A stretch of 17,402 bases of DNA from Saprospiraceae bacterium (GCA_014379065.1 JACMMM010000669.1:1-17402), one strand, 5' to 3'; positions 1-6,838 are shown, counted from the first letter of the stretch. Notes: generated from the letters alone by a model not told the origin. Program-made: numbers and translations.

Positions 1-700
1 TGCCATCGTATTTTTTGCCTAAGGGGGCATCGCTGGCCACCAGGTTGGAGCGGTGGAGAGCGCGGCTCCGTGTATCCTCTTTTTGGCCAGGAGGCGGCAC
101 CAATTCAAGGTATTGCACGAAAGGCATGGCAGCCACTTCACTCAAATGGTCTTTGTGGATTCGGAGTTGGACGAAGCCGTTTTGTGTGCCTTCTTTCAAC
201 ACCTCCAGTCCGCGGCTGCGACATAACGCCGCGCCTTCTGCAATGCGTATCGAAGGATAAAGTTGGAGGTTAACATCAATGAAGTCACCATGTACAGCCC
301 AGGCACCGTAAGGCAGTTCGCGCAGGCTGCGTGCCAATTTCCATTCGGGCTTTACGGGCATTACGCTGCGCGGCGAAAAACCTTCTATTTTTTTAAAATC
401 AAAATTTTGCGGCAGTAATACCAAATATGCCCCGAACTGGACGTAAGCGATGACCCGCGCTCCGGTGGCTTCGAAAGCAGCCCGTTCTTGCGCATTCATA
501 ATTTTTGCCAATTGGATGTAACGGGTGTACAGCCCGTTTACCAATTCCTCAGAGGCTACCTTGTGAAATTGTCGGGTACTGGCAAAATTGTCGGGAAAAA
601 TTTCTGTACCCTGTGCAAAACGCACTGGGAATGTGTTTTGAGCAAACGCCGGCAAGCAAATTGCCAACAAGATTAATGAAGCAAAAAGATTTTTTTTCAT
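1..700 (-). CDS. Secreted peptidase N-terminal region, probably S8 (subtilisin-like) family; partial
   Basis: An open frame begins at the ATG at 700-698 on the minus strand and runs without a stop to the window edge, giving 233 codons; the C-terminal part is missing. Residues 1-20 (MKKNLFASLILLAICLPAFA) are a clear Sec signal peptide ending in AFA-Q. The next roughly 190 residues look like the propeptide region seen before the catalytic domain in Bacteroidota S8 peptidases, and the visible part ends near LVASDAPLGKKYDG, which resembles the linker just before the subtilisin catalytic-Asp strand. No catalytic residue is inside the window, so the S8 call rests on recalled resemblance only. That this is a real secreted protein is well supported by the uninterrupted frame and signal peptide. 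It is transcribed away from the small gene at 919, and I found no good promoter motif directly upstream. Confidence 0.65.
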   Translation of the reverse strand, partial: MKKNLFASLILLAICLPAFAQNTFPVRFAQGTEIFPDNFASTRQFHKVASEELVNGLYTRYIQLAKIMNAQERAAFEATGARVIAYVQFGAYLVLLPQNFDFKKIEGFSPRSVMPVKPEWKLARSLRELPYGAWAVHGDFIDVNLQLYPSIRIAEGAALCRSRGLEVLKEGTQNGFVQLRIHKDHLSEVAAMPFVQYLELVPPPGQKEDTRSRALHRSNLVASDAPLGKKYDG

Positions 701-751
701 GCAGGTGAGAAAAACTTTTGATAAGATTTAAAAAATTTAACTACCAAGCCC

Positions 752-781
752 TTGCTATTCTGCGAAGGCGGACTATTTTTG
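752..781 (+). promoter_or_regulatory. Predicted Bacteroidota-type promoter
   Basis: TTG at 752-754 is followed after 19 bases by TATTTTTG at 774-781, a perfect match to the Bacteroidota -7 consensus TAnnTTTG at the usual spacing from a -33 TTG/TTTG. It would start a transcript near 788 with a leader of about 130 nt before the small gene at 919. Confidence 0.5.
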
Positions 782-854
782 TAAAAAGATTCGGCGCTCA
801 TCAGTTTCAAAACCTGCGGAAAGCCAAAGTCTAAACACCTGATTTTTCACCTGC

Positions 855-893
855 GTCCTCCCAAAAAACTTTCCAAGGAAAGAATAAGAGGAC
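855..893. repeat. Nested inverted repeat in the leader of the small gene
   Basis: A perfect 14-base palindrome CTTTCCAAGGAAAG lies at 869-882 and is bracketed by a second pair, GTCCTC (855-860) and GAGGAC (888-893). If transcription starts near 788 this dyad is within the 5' leader of the gene at 919. It could be an operator or an RNA hairpin. Confidence 0.5.
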
Positions 894-918
894 TCAAAAA
901 CCTTCCTTCACTTTTGCC

Positions 919-1077
919 ATGAGACACTGGGAAAAGAACAACAAAAAAGACCCCCGTCGTGCCGACGACCGTGACTTCCGTCAACAAGACCAAGACCACA
1001 AAAAGAAAAAACTCAAACCTGTGGAAAAATTAAAGTACAGGGCTAAAGGTTTTTTCGAGTCAGAACCAGAAGATTAA
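919..1077 (+). CDS. Small highly charged protein, 52 residues, function unknown
   Basis: ATG at 919 and TAA at 1075-1077 enclose 52 codons. The product begins MRHWEKNNKKDPRRADDRDF, contains a KKKKLKP stretch at about residues 28-34, and ends GFFESEPED, so it has a basic first two thirds and an acidic tail. It has no membrane segment, signal peptide or cysteine. That it is a real gene is inferred from its setting: a consensus promoter 138 bases upstream, a strong hairpin terminator 27 bases after its stop, and no competing gene on either strand. The composition suggests a nucleic-acid or ribosome-associated small protein, but no family is recognised and the function remains unknown. Confidence 0.6.
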   Translation: MRHWEKNNKKDPRRADDRDFRQQDQDHKKKKLKPVEKLKYRAKGFFESEPED

Positions 1078-1103
1078 TCACCTCGCCAGGATTTATGACA
1101 AAA

Positions 1104-1145
1104 ACATAAGTCATCCCGAATTTTCGGGGTGGCTTATGTCATTTT
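1104..1145 (+). terminator. Predicted intrinsic terminator after the small gene
   Basis: ACATAAG (1104-1110) pairs with CTTATGT (1133-1139), and the inner CCCGA/TCGGG extends this to about 16 pairs with wobbles around a four-base loop. ATTTTA follows. A-rich sequence on the left side means it could also work on the minus strand. Confidence 0.7.
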
Positions 1146-1173
1146 AGGGTATTCAAGGTGCGTAGCACCCCAT

Positions 1174-1287
1174 GCAGACTACTGGACATTTTGACATTGG
1201 ACGTTAGACGCGATTCGGCAAGTGCATGATTTTCAAGTTTTTAGAGTACAAGTCCAATGTCCAATGTCCAAATGTCCAGTAGTCTGC
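1174..1287. repeat. Long inverted repeat of the GGACATT/TCCAATG word class
   Basis: The arms at 1174-1202 and 1259-1287 match at 28 of 29 positions (GCAGACTACTGGACATTT ... AAATGTCCAGTAGTCTGC) with a 56-base loop. The word GTCCAAT is also repeated just before the right arm (from 1252). It lies between the convergent small gene and the envelope operon. Confidence 0.9.
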
Positions 1288-1301
1288 GCCCCATGGCTCT
1301 T

Positions 1302-1739
1302 TCAATTGCGTGCCATTCCGATTTCAATGTCGTAAACCTTGCCAGCTTCGAGTTTGAATCCCGTTTTTTCGAAGGATTTCAGCCCAGTCATTTGCACCCG
1401 GACGGTGTATGTGGCGGGGGCAGGCTCAAACAGGCAGCGGCCATCGTGTTTCGTTACCCGACCCAGCATTTTGTCTCTGTCTCGACGAATCAACACCGTA
1501 GCGCCTTGAATTGGATCGGTATTGCCGCCTTTTTCAAACACCCGCACTCGAAGGTTCGCTTTTGCCGTGTCGGGGCTGATGCTAGATTGTTTGAAAGCGA
1601 GAACGCTGCTCTCCAGCATTAGAGAATCAAGGGCAGTTTTGGGAGTAGATTTTGGCGTGGGTGGTTTTTGTGCTGCTGTGAGCAAAGGCAACAACAACAG
1701 TACCATAAAAATCTTAGTGAAAGCAGGTTTGGGAAGCAT
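1302..1739 (-). CDS. Secreted protein with carboxypeptidase-regulatory-like (CarboxypepD_reg) domain
   Basis: A 145-residue protein. Residues 1-23 (MLPKPAFTKIFMVLLLLPLL then TAA) form a signal peptide; residues about 24-60 are a low-complexity P/T/S/K region. From about residue 61 a beta-sandwich-like sequence resembles carboxypeptidase-regulatory or transthyretin-like domains: LRVRVFEKGG, IQGATVLIRR, DGRCLFEPAPATYTVRVQMTG and a closing YDIEIGMA. These domains are common add-ons in Bacteroidota surface proteins and usually support binding or folding rather than catalysis. Here it stands alone, so an extracytoplasmic accessory role is inferred. It is the last gene of the minus-strand operon, starting 17 bases after the stop of the EnvC-like gene, which suggests a role linked to envelope or cell-wall work. 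A shorter start at residue 12 is possible but would cut the signal peptide. Confidence 0.75.
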   Translation of the reverse strand: MLPKPAFTKIFMVLLLLPLLTAAQKPPTPKSTPKTALDSLMLESSVLAFKQSSISPDTAKANLRVRVFEKGGNTDPIQGATVLIRRDRDKMLGRVTKHDGRCLFEPAPATYTVRVQMTGLKSFEKTGFKLEAGKVYDIEIGMARN

Positions 1740-1756
1740 AGATGAATGTGATTAAT

Positions 1757-3058
1757 CTATTTTTTAATCCAAGTCGCGGGGTTCAGCCGCTCTTTTTGCT
1801 GCCACAGCTCAAAGTGCAATTCCGAAGTCCCTGTTATGTTGTTGGTGCTTACCTGACCGATACTTTGACGAGCTTTCAGCTCCTCGCCTTTAGAAAGGCT
1901 TGAAGAGGCAAGATTTGTGTACACCGTGTAATAATCGCCGTGCTGCACAATCACCGTGTAGTCATGCCCAGGCACAAACTGAATTCCTGCCACCCTGCCA
2001 TCGGCCACACAGCGCACTGTCGCGCCTTCTTCGGTACGGATGTCCACCCCGTTGTTCGTGATTTCAATGTTCTTCAACGTTGGGTGCTTCTGCTTGCCAA
2101 AGCCCCGCGAGATAAACCCGTTTTCCACAGGCCACGGCAGGCGACCTTTGTTCTTTCGGAAGTTGAATGAGACAGCATCTTCATCCGTTCGGGGCTTTGC
2201 TTCGGGTGCTACGGGCTTTGCTTTTTCAGGTTTCGTCGGGCTGGGAGAAGGCGTTGTGATCGGCTTTTCGGTCTTCGGCGTGACGGGTTTAGGTTTGCTT
2301 CGCGCTTCTTCCACCCGCTTTCGTACTTCCTCTTGTATCACCCCTTCTATGGCGTTGTTGAGTGCTTCATGGGTGGCTTGTTTTTTCTCCAAATCAGATT
2401 TGAGCCGGGCCTCGTCTTTTCCCAGGTCTTTCAGCATCGTGTTCTTTTCCGTGAGCTCGCCAGTGAGGGTAGATTTTTGCCCTTGAATGGAAATGAGCAG
2501 GTTTTCTTTGTTCAAACGTGTTTCTTCAAGGTTAGAGGTTTTCTTTGACAACATTTCCTGAGTGAGGCGAATGGCCTTCGCTTGTTCGCTTCGCCGCTCG
2601 TCGTACTTGCGCAAAAAAAGCCAACGGCGGAAGACTTGGTTGAGGCTTTCGGCGGAAAGGATGTAAAAGATCGGGTTGCTCAAGGTCTTACGCCTGTATG
2701 CGTTGCGTACGGTTCTGCCATATTCGTCGCGCATTTTTGTTACATCGTTGCTGAGCGACGCAATCACGGTCTGATTGCGAACGATTCCAGTCTCGGCATC
2801 TTCGATTTCTGCCTGTAGGTTCCGAATGAGTGCCTCGCGGCTTTGGATTTGACTTTGCAAAGCGAGGTAGCGGTCATAAGTGGCCTCTTTGGTTTTTGCT
2901 GTTTTTTTGATCATCCGCTCGGTAGACTGAATGTCCCGGATAATTTTTTTGCGCTTGTCTTCCAGCTCTTTTTTGGATTGTGCGAAGACTGAAACAGGCA
3001 ACAGGAGCGCTATAGCAAACAGTATGCCCGCCGTCGTTACAACTTTGCGAAAGTTCAT
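1757..3058 (-). CDS. EnvC-like murein hydrolase activator (coiled coil plus degenerate LytM/M23 domain)
   Basis: A 433-residue protein. The start at 3058 gives a clean signal peptide (MNFRKVVTTAGILFAIALLL ending VFAQ); an in-frame ATG at 3151 would overlap the upstream gene and add an unlikely leader. Residues about 28-252 are a long heptad-rich coiled coil, about 253-292 a P/K/T-rich linker, and about 305-431 a LytM (peptidase M23) fold. Metal ligands of active M23 enzymes are mostly lost: N335 replaces the first His of HxGxD (NNGVDI, with D339 kept), N382 replaces His in the Y-x-H-L motif (YTNL), and E413 replaces the first His of H-x-H (ELHFE, with H415 kept). In Escherichia coli EnvC such a domain does not cut murein but activates amidases under FtsEX control, so a regulatory role in septal or peripheral murein hydrolysis is inferred. 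Confidence 0.88.
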   Translation of the reverse strand: MNFRKVVTTAGILFAIALLLPVSVFAQSKKELEDKRKKIIRDIQSTERMIKKTAKTKEATYDRYLALQSQIQSREALIRNLQAEIEDAETGIVRNQTVIASLSNDVTKMRDEYGRTVRNAYRRKTLSNPIFYILSAESLNQVFRRWLFLRKYDERRSEQAKAIRLTQEMLSKKTSNLEETRLNKENLLISIQGQKSTLTGELTEKNTMLKDLGKDEARLKSDLEKKQATHEALNNAIEGVIQEEVRKRVEEARSKPKPVTPKTEKPITTPSPSPTKPEKAKPVAPEAKPRTDEDAVSFNFRKNKGRLPWPVENGFISRGFGKQKHPTLKNIEITNNGVDIRTEEGATVRCVADGRVAGIQFVPGHDYTVIVQHGDYYTVYTNLASSSLSKGEELKARQSIGQVSTNNITGTSELHFELWQQKERLNPATWIKK

Positions 3059-3095
3059 CCCGAGATATCGGAATGGGAAATTTCTGCTAAACAGA

Positions 3096-3881
3096 CTAAT
3101 CCACACGTTTATAATGTTTGGGAATCTCAAAGCGAAAACTTTTGGGAACATTGAATTCTACATCGTTGAGTTCGATGGAAAGTCGGAGATCGCCTGTATC
3201 TTGACTGGATGCCTCTATGGTGCGAAGATAGGGGAACCATCCAGCTAACTCGGTTTTTTTGTAGTTTTCGAACAAAACCGACAAACTTCGTCCTTCGCGG
3301 GGCTGCAAAAACATTTCCTGTCGAAGCCAAAAAGATCCTTCTTCTATGCGGTAATCGGCTGAAAACCGGCCATTGGCCCCGGAGAGTCGGTGCAGCCCAT
3401 CTTTAATGTCAGGTTCCAACATAATATCGGGAAAAAACCATGGTGAGGCCAGCAAAAGGCTTTGCACAAGGTCAAAACCGGCGGGCAGACTGTACTGGTG
3501 CTGTAAGGATTCCAAGCCTCTCGCAGAATAGGTTTTCTCCAGGCGGTTGAGCAGAAAAACCGAGTCTTGCGTCACCAGAACACGGGCCGCTTCTAGACCG
3601 AACTTTTTGATATTCAACCACATAACGCTGTCTCGGATCCAGATAATGTTTGCTGTTGCACCCATGGATTGGCCATTGCCTTCTGCAAAAACCTTGGCTT
3701 GGGCGGTCACAAAATTTAGATTGGGATGCTCGTGGTTGCGGAGTTTTTTCTTCAAAAAGGCTGCACTGCGTACTTCTGTAGCCGGGCGGGTTTCGCCAAA
3801 ATTAGCTTTTTTGCGACACCCCGTTTCTTTGGCCGAAAGCAGGAATAAGACAGCGACGAGAAAAATTGATACTTTGTACAT
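3096..3881 (-). CDS. DUF4292 family putative lipoprotein
   Basis: A 261-residue exported protein: N-terminal hydrophobic segment (MYKVSIFLVAVLFLLSAKE) followed by TGC at residues 20-22, a weak lipobox because Glu is at -3. The remainder is a LolA/LppX-like antiparallel beta fold as in DUF4292: FVTAQAKVFAEG, SMGATANIIWIRDSVMWLNI, then GLEAARVLVTQDSVFLLNRL with a Y-S-A-R segment. The family is a Bacteroidota outer-envelope lipoprotein of unknown role, often next to an EnvC-like gene, as here. Its ATG overlaps the stop of the TPR gene by one base (TAATG), indicating translational coupling, and the EnvC-like gene starts 37 bases after its end. I infer periplasmic lipid or murein-related work coupled to EnvC. 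The lipid anchor is less sure than the family call. Confidence 0.82.
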   Translation of the reverse strand: MYKVSIFLVAVLFLLSAKETGCRKKANFGETRPATEVRSAAFLKKKLRNHEHPNLNFVTAQAKVFAEGNGQSMGATANIIWIRDSVMWLNIKKFGLEAARVLVTQDSVFLLNRLEKTYSARGLESLQHQYSLPAGFDLVQSLLLASPWFFPDIMLEPDIKDGLHRLSGANGRFSADYRIEEGSFWLRQEMFLQPREGRSLSVLFENYKKTELAGWFPYLRTIEASSQDTGDLRLSIELNDVEFNVPKSFRFEIPKHYKRVD

Positions 3882-4204
3882 TATTCTGGGTCTTCAAGAT
3901 TTAAAAGTGCACCCTGCAGTTCGCTCATGGCGTGTCGGTCGCCCGCTTTACGGCTGATTTCGATGCCTTGTTTGTAAGTTAAAATCGCGTTTTGAAAATC
4001 TTCTTGTCGCTCAAAAAGTTTGCCAAGGTGGTAATACGTCCCGATGTAAGTGGGATCGGCTTCTTTCAAACGAAGGTAAAACGAAAGAGATTGCGTGTCG
4101 TCACCCACGCCTTCGTACTCCTTGGCAAGGGCAAAAAGGACAAAAGAATCATTTGGAGAGGCTTCGAGAAGTTTATTGAGGTATTGTAAGCGAGTTGTCG
4201 TCAT
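3881..4204 (-). CDS. Small TPR protein
   Basis: A 107-residue cytoplasmic protein with no signal peptide. It holds about two and a half tetratricopeptide repeats: NDSFVLFALAKEYEGVGDDT (residues about 18-37), then TYIGTYYHLGKLFERQEDFQ, then AILTYKQGIEISRKAGD, with the usual small-aromatic-Ala-Pro pattern. TPR proteins bind other proteins and have no catalysis of their own; the partner is not evident. It is the first gene of the minus-strand operon and its stop shares an A with the start of the DUF4292 gene. A TPR gene in this place before DUF4292 and EnvC is a recurring Bacteroidota arrangement as I recall it. Only 46 bases separate it from the divergent DUF433 gene. Confidence 0.82.
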   Translation of the reverse strand: MTTTRLQYLNKLLEASPNDSFVLFALAKEYEGVGDDTQSLSFYLRLKEADPTYIGTYYHLGKLFERQEDFQNAILTYKQGIEISRKAGDRHAMSELQGALLNLEDPE

Positions 4205-4223
4205 TTTTTTGAAAATTTCGAGT

Positions 4224-4231
4224 TACTTTTG
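4224..4231 (+). promoter_or_regulatory. Predicted -7 box for the DUF433/DUF5615 pair
   Basis: TACTTTTG is a perfect TAnnTTTG box, 19 bases before the ATG at 4251. No clear -33 TTTG lies at the right distance. Because it sits in the 46-base divergent gap, it would also lie within the upstream region of the envelope operon. Confidence 0.45.
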
Positions 4232-4250
4232 CTGTCAAACAGTGTAAAAT

Positions 4251-4496
4251 ATGAAGAGCCTTTTCCCAAACATTGTATCTGATCCTGCAATTCTGAACGG
4301 CAAGCCATGTATTACCGGTACACGTATTAGCGTAGAACTTATCATGGAATGGCTTGGCACTGGCGGCACACCAGAAAGTATTGCACAAAAACATCCGCTG
4401 CTCACAGTGGAGTTGGTTTTAGAGGCAATTCGGTATGCAGCACGTTTTGCTCGCAATGAAATTGTTATTGAAGTTGCCAGCCCAAAAGCAGCATGA
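4251..4496 (+). CDS. DUF433 protein, putative antitoxin
   Basis: An 81-residue protein with the full DUF433 pattern: NIVSDPAILNGKPCITGTRI at residues 7-26, then SVELIMEWLGTGGTPESIA and LTVELVLEAIRYAARFA, corresponding to a winged-helix DNA-binding fold. DUF433 proteins often pair with DUF5615 PIN-like proteins, where DUF433 is the presumed antitoxin and autorepressor. Here the downstream DUF5615 gene overlaps by four bases (ATGA at 4493-4496), which fits that pairing. The region looks more A+T-rich than the neighbouring etf and envelope genes, consistent with acquisition by transfer. Toxin-antitoxin activity is inferred from pairing and family, not shown. Confidence 0.88.
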   Translation: MKSLFPNIVSDPAILNGKPCITGTRISVELIMEWLGTGGTPESIAQKHPLLTVELVLEAIRYAARFARNEIVIEVASPKAA

Positions 4497-4873
4497 CCTT
4501 TATTGATTTGCAATTCTTGACTGACGAAAACATTGATCGTGAATTGGTTGTGTTTTTAAGAAGTTTGGGTCTTGATGTTTTTGACATCAAAGAAGAGGAA
4601 CTATTTCGGCTTCCAGATGAAGAAATCCTATTTCTTTCCGTGAAACACCGAAGGGTCGTTATCTCCCAAGATAGCGATTTTGGCACTTTGATTTTCAGAG
4701 ATGGACACCCTTTACATGGAGTTATTTACTTGCGCCCTGGTCATGAATCCCCAAGTTTTCATTTGCAAACTCTCAGCGCCATACTCGATGCTGGCCTTGA
4801 AATTTCCATTCCTTTTATTATGACTGCCGAAAACAACGGCGAAAGCGTGAGAATAAGATTGCGGAATCTCTAA
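4493..4873 (+). CDS. DUF5615 PIN-like protein, putative toxin of the DUF433 pair
   Basis: A 126-residue protein. FLTDENID (residues 8-15) with D11/E12 and VVISQDSDFG (55-64) with D60/D62 are the acidic clusters of the DUF5615/Mut7-C-like PIN fold, followed by GVIYLRPG (76-83). PIN-like proteins are usually metal-dependent ribonucleases, so RNA cleavage is the likely activity; its target is unknown. It starts inside the stop of the DUF433 gene (4-base overlap), so the two are co-translated. The frame and acidic residues are intact, so the protein is probably functional. An orphan house-keeping role cannot be excluded. Confidence 0.87.
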   Translation: MTFIDLQFLTDENIDRELVVFLRSLGLDVFDIKEEELFRLPDEEILFLSVKHRRVVISQDSDFGTLIFRDGHPLHGVIYLRPGHESPSFHLQTLSAILDAGLEISIPFIMTAENNGESVRIRLRNL

Positions 4874-4891
4874 CTTTCTTCTCCTGCTCCC

Positions 4892-4899
4892 TACCTTTG
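4892..4899 (+). promoter_or_regulatory. Predicted -7 box for etfB
   Basis: TACCTTTG is a perfect TAnnTTTG box 31 bases before the etfB ATG and 18 bases after the stop of the DUF5615 gene. No good -33 element is visible. It suggests the etf genes have their own promoter. Confidence 0.55.
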
Positions 4900-4930
4900 C
4901 GCGCCCACAAAAGTAGCGGCTATTTTTACA

Positions 4931-5671
4931 ATGAAATTATTGGTCTGTATCTCCCAAACACCCGACACCACTTCTAAAATCTCCTTCAATGCCGATGGCA
5001 CAGAGTTCAACGCTGGGGGTGTTCAGTTCATTATGAACCCATACGACGAATGGTATGCCCTCGTGCGCGCTTGCGAACTCCGCGAGGCGCTCGGAGGAAC
5101 GGTCGTAGCGCTCAACGTAGGCCCTGCGGCCAACGAAACCACCATCCGAAAAGCCCTCGCCATCGGTGCCGATGAGGCTGTCCGCATTGACTGCGAGCCT
5201 AAAGGAGCGGGTTTTGTGGCAAAACAAATTGCCGAATACGCCCGCGCCGAAAATTTCGACATCATCTTTTTTGGCAAAGAGACCATTGACCACAACGGCT
5301 CGGAAGTTGGCGCCATGGTAGCAGAACATCTGGACTCGCCTTATGTTTCTTATGCATCCAAACTCGAGCTCAATGGCTCAACCGCCACGCTAGAGCGCGA
5401 CATTGAGGGTGGGGTAGAGGTGGTAGAAATTGATTTACCCTTTGTGCTCAGCGCGGCCAAAGGCATGGCCGAACAACGGATCCCCAATATGCGCGGCATT
5501 ATGACCGCTCGCAGCAAACCGCTAAAAGAAGTGCCAGCAGTTGCATTCGAAGATGCTGCGAAAGCCGTACAATTCAATCTTCCACCAGCAAAGGCGGGTG
5601 TGAAACTGGTGCAGCCAGATCAGATGGACGAATTGGTCCGGCTGTTGCACGAAGAAGCGAAAGTCATATAG
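4931..5671 (+). CDS. etfB: Electron transfer flavoprotein beta subunit
   Basis: A 246-residue protein of normal EtfB length. MKLLVCISQTPD at the N-terminus and NPYDEW at residues 36-41 are typical of the AMP-binding beta subunit; GKETID (115-120) and SEVGAMVAEHL (124-134) follow. The ETF-beta signature is present at about 155-176 (RDIEGG ... IDLPFVLSA), and IPNMRGIMTA lies at 184-193. With EtfA it forms an FAD/AMP heterodimer that takes electrons from acyl-CoA and other dehydrogenases and passes them to ETF-quinone oxidoreductase; no such oxidoreductase is in the window. It has its own -7 box and is followed by etfA after a 131-base gap filled by a large hairpin that begins two bases after the stop. 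Its codon use and base composition look like the rest of the chromosome. Confidence 0.96.
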   Translation: MKLLVCISQTPDTTSKISFNADGTEFNAGGVQFIMNPYDEWYALVRACELREALGGTVVALNVGPAANETTIRKALAIGADEAVRIDCEPKGAGFVAKQIAEYARAENFDIIFFGKETIDHNGSEVGAMVAEHLDSPYVSYASKLELNGSTATLERDIEGGVEVVEIDLPFVLSAAKGMAEQRIPNMRGIMTARSKPLKEVPAVAFEDAAKAVQFNLPPAKAGVKLVQPDQMDELVRLLHEEAKVI

Positions 5672-5672
5672 C

Positions 5673-5751
5673 GATGAAGTGATGGGTGATGAAGTGATTT
5701 GATACCGTCTTATCGGCAATTTTCAATCACTTCATCACCCACCACGTCATC
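5673..5751. repeat. Long hairpin between etfB and etfA, GTGATGAA word class
   Basis: The arms at 5673-5699 and 5725-5751 pair at 25 of 27 positions around a 25-base loop. They are made of repeated GTGATG/GATGAAGTGATT words, and related words (CATCACTTTATCACTTCATC) continue to about 5796, just before the etfA start. Confidence 0.92.
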
Positions 5752-5802
5752 ACTACTGAATCCCATCACTTTATCACTTCATCACTTTATCTCTTCATAA
5801 CC

Positions 5803-6765
5803 ATGGTTTTGGTTTTTGCGGAATCCCCGCGTGGACAGTTTAAAAAAGCGGCTTTCGAGGCCGTCACCTACGGCAAAAAAGTTGCCGATATGCTTGGTAC
5901 CACTTGCGTGGCGCTCACGCTTGGCTCGGTAAAAGATGCGGGCGAATTGGGCCGTTATGGTGCAAGCCGGGTGCTCCATGTTGCTGATGCAGCTTTCGAG
6001 CATTTTGACAGCCAGACTTACGCTGCCGCTATTTCTGAAGTGGCAAAAAATAATAATGCGAGCGTGGTTGTCCTCAGCCACACCTCTACCGGGAAATCGT
6101 TGGCGGGTCGCGTGGCGGTTCGGCTGAACGCAGGGCTGGTGTCAGGTGTGAACAGCTTGCCCACCGGAAATGAATCCACCCTTCGGGTAAAAAAATCGGT
6201 TTTTTCAGGCAAGGCTATTGCCGAGTATGAAATTACGAGTGCCGTCAAGGTAGTTTCACTGATGGGCAACGCGGTAAAACCAGAATCTACCGGCAGCCCT
6301 GCTTCTGTCGAAACAGTTTCTGTCGCTTCGGCCAAAGGTCGCATCCGCGTTAAGTCGGTAAAGACCCAGGAAGGCATTGTCCCATTGCCGGAAGCAGAGA
6401 TTGTGGTGTCAGCAGGGCGTGGCATGAAAGGTCCTGAAAACTGGGCGATGGTGGAAGAACTGGCCACAACGCTAGGCGCTACCACGGCTTGCTCCCGCCC
6501 AGTAGCCGATGCACATTGGCGGCCTCACCACGAACATGTTGGACAAACTGGCATTGCTATCCGGCCAAATTTGTATATTGCCATCGGAATCAGCGGGGCC
6601 ATCCAGCATTTGGCTGGGGTGAACAACTCGAAAGTCATCGTAGTCATAAACAAAGACCCCGAAGCGCCGTTCTTTAAAGCGGCAGATTATGGTGTGGTGG
6701 GCGACTTATTTGAAGTTGTGCCGCGTTTGAATGAAGCATTTAAGAAGTTTAAGGCCGCACACTAG
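5803..6765 (+). CDS. etfA: Electron transfer flavoprotein alpha subunit
   Basis: A 320-residue protein of normal EtfA length. The N-terminal domain starts MVLVFAESPRGQFKKAAFEA. The FAD-binding C-terminal domain is intact: SAGRGMKGPENW (203-214), CSRPVADAHW (230-239), VGQTG (246-250) and the signature LYIAIGISGAIQHL (257-270), then VVINKDPEAPFFKAADYG (280-297). It binds the redox FAD of the ETF heterodimer and is the partner of the adjacent etfB product. Equal amounts of both subunits are needed, so the large hairpin in the gap is notable. The ATG at 5803 is the only reasonable start, since no in-frame upstream ATG exists in the repeat. A 73-base gap separates it from the BFN/UVR gene, which may be co-transcribed. 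Confidence 0.96.
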   Translation: MVLVFAESPRGQFKKAAFEAVTYGKKVADMLGTTCVALTLGSVKDAGELGRYGASRVLHVADAAFEHFDSQTYAAAISEVAKNNNASVVVLSHTSTGKSLAGRVAVRLNAGLVSGVNSLPTGNESTLRVKKSVFSGKAIAEYEITSAVKVVSLMGNAVKPESTGSPASVETVSVASAKGRIRVKSVKTQEGIVPLPEAEIVVSAGRGMKGPENWAMVEELATTLGATTACSRPVADAHWRPHHEHVGQTGIAIRPNLYIAIGISGAIQHLAGVNNSKVIVVINKDPEAPFFKAADYGVVGDLFEVVPRLNEAFKKFKAAH

Positions 6766-6790
6766 GGAACAATGGACACACTTCTGCTCC

Positions 6791-6832
6791 CCCCAATCAC
6801 CAATCACCAAATCCCCAATTCAACAAATCACC
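6791..6832. repeat. Unpaired tract of CCAATCAC/CCAAATCC words
   Basis: CCCAATCACCAATCACCAAA and CCCCAATTCAACAAATCACC make up most of the etfA to BFN gap. It has the word style of the other intergenic hairpins but only one arm; I see no complementary arm nearby. Confidence 0.5.
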
Positions 6833-6838
6833 TTAAGA

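Noticed and set aside
761..773. GCGAAGGCGGAC near the small gene's promoter as an element remnant
   Set aside because: Ten matching bases without the left arm are too few; it also lies within the promoter spacer.
1157..1169. GGTGC-GTA-GCACC mini-hairpin
   Set aside because: Five pairs between a terminator and a much larger inverted repeat; too short to call a separate element.
3059..3151. Longer N-terminus of the EnvC-like protein
   Set aside because: It overlaps the DUF4292 gene by 56 bases and puts 31 extra residues before a complete signal peptide.
5588..5606. GCAAAGGCGGGTGTG in etfB as a fifth palindromic element
   Set aside because: Only the right-hand half resembles the element, there is no matching left arm, and the encoded PPAKAGV fits the normal C-terminal part of EtfB.
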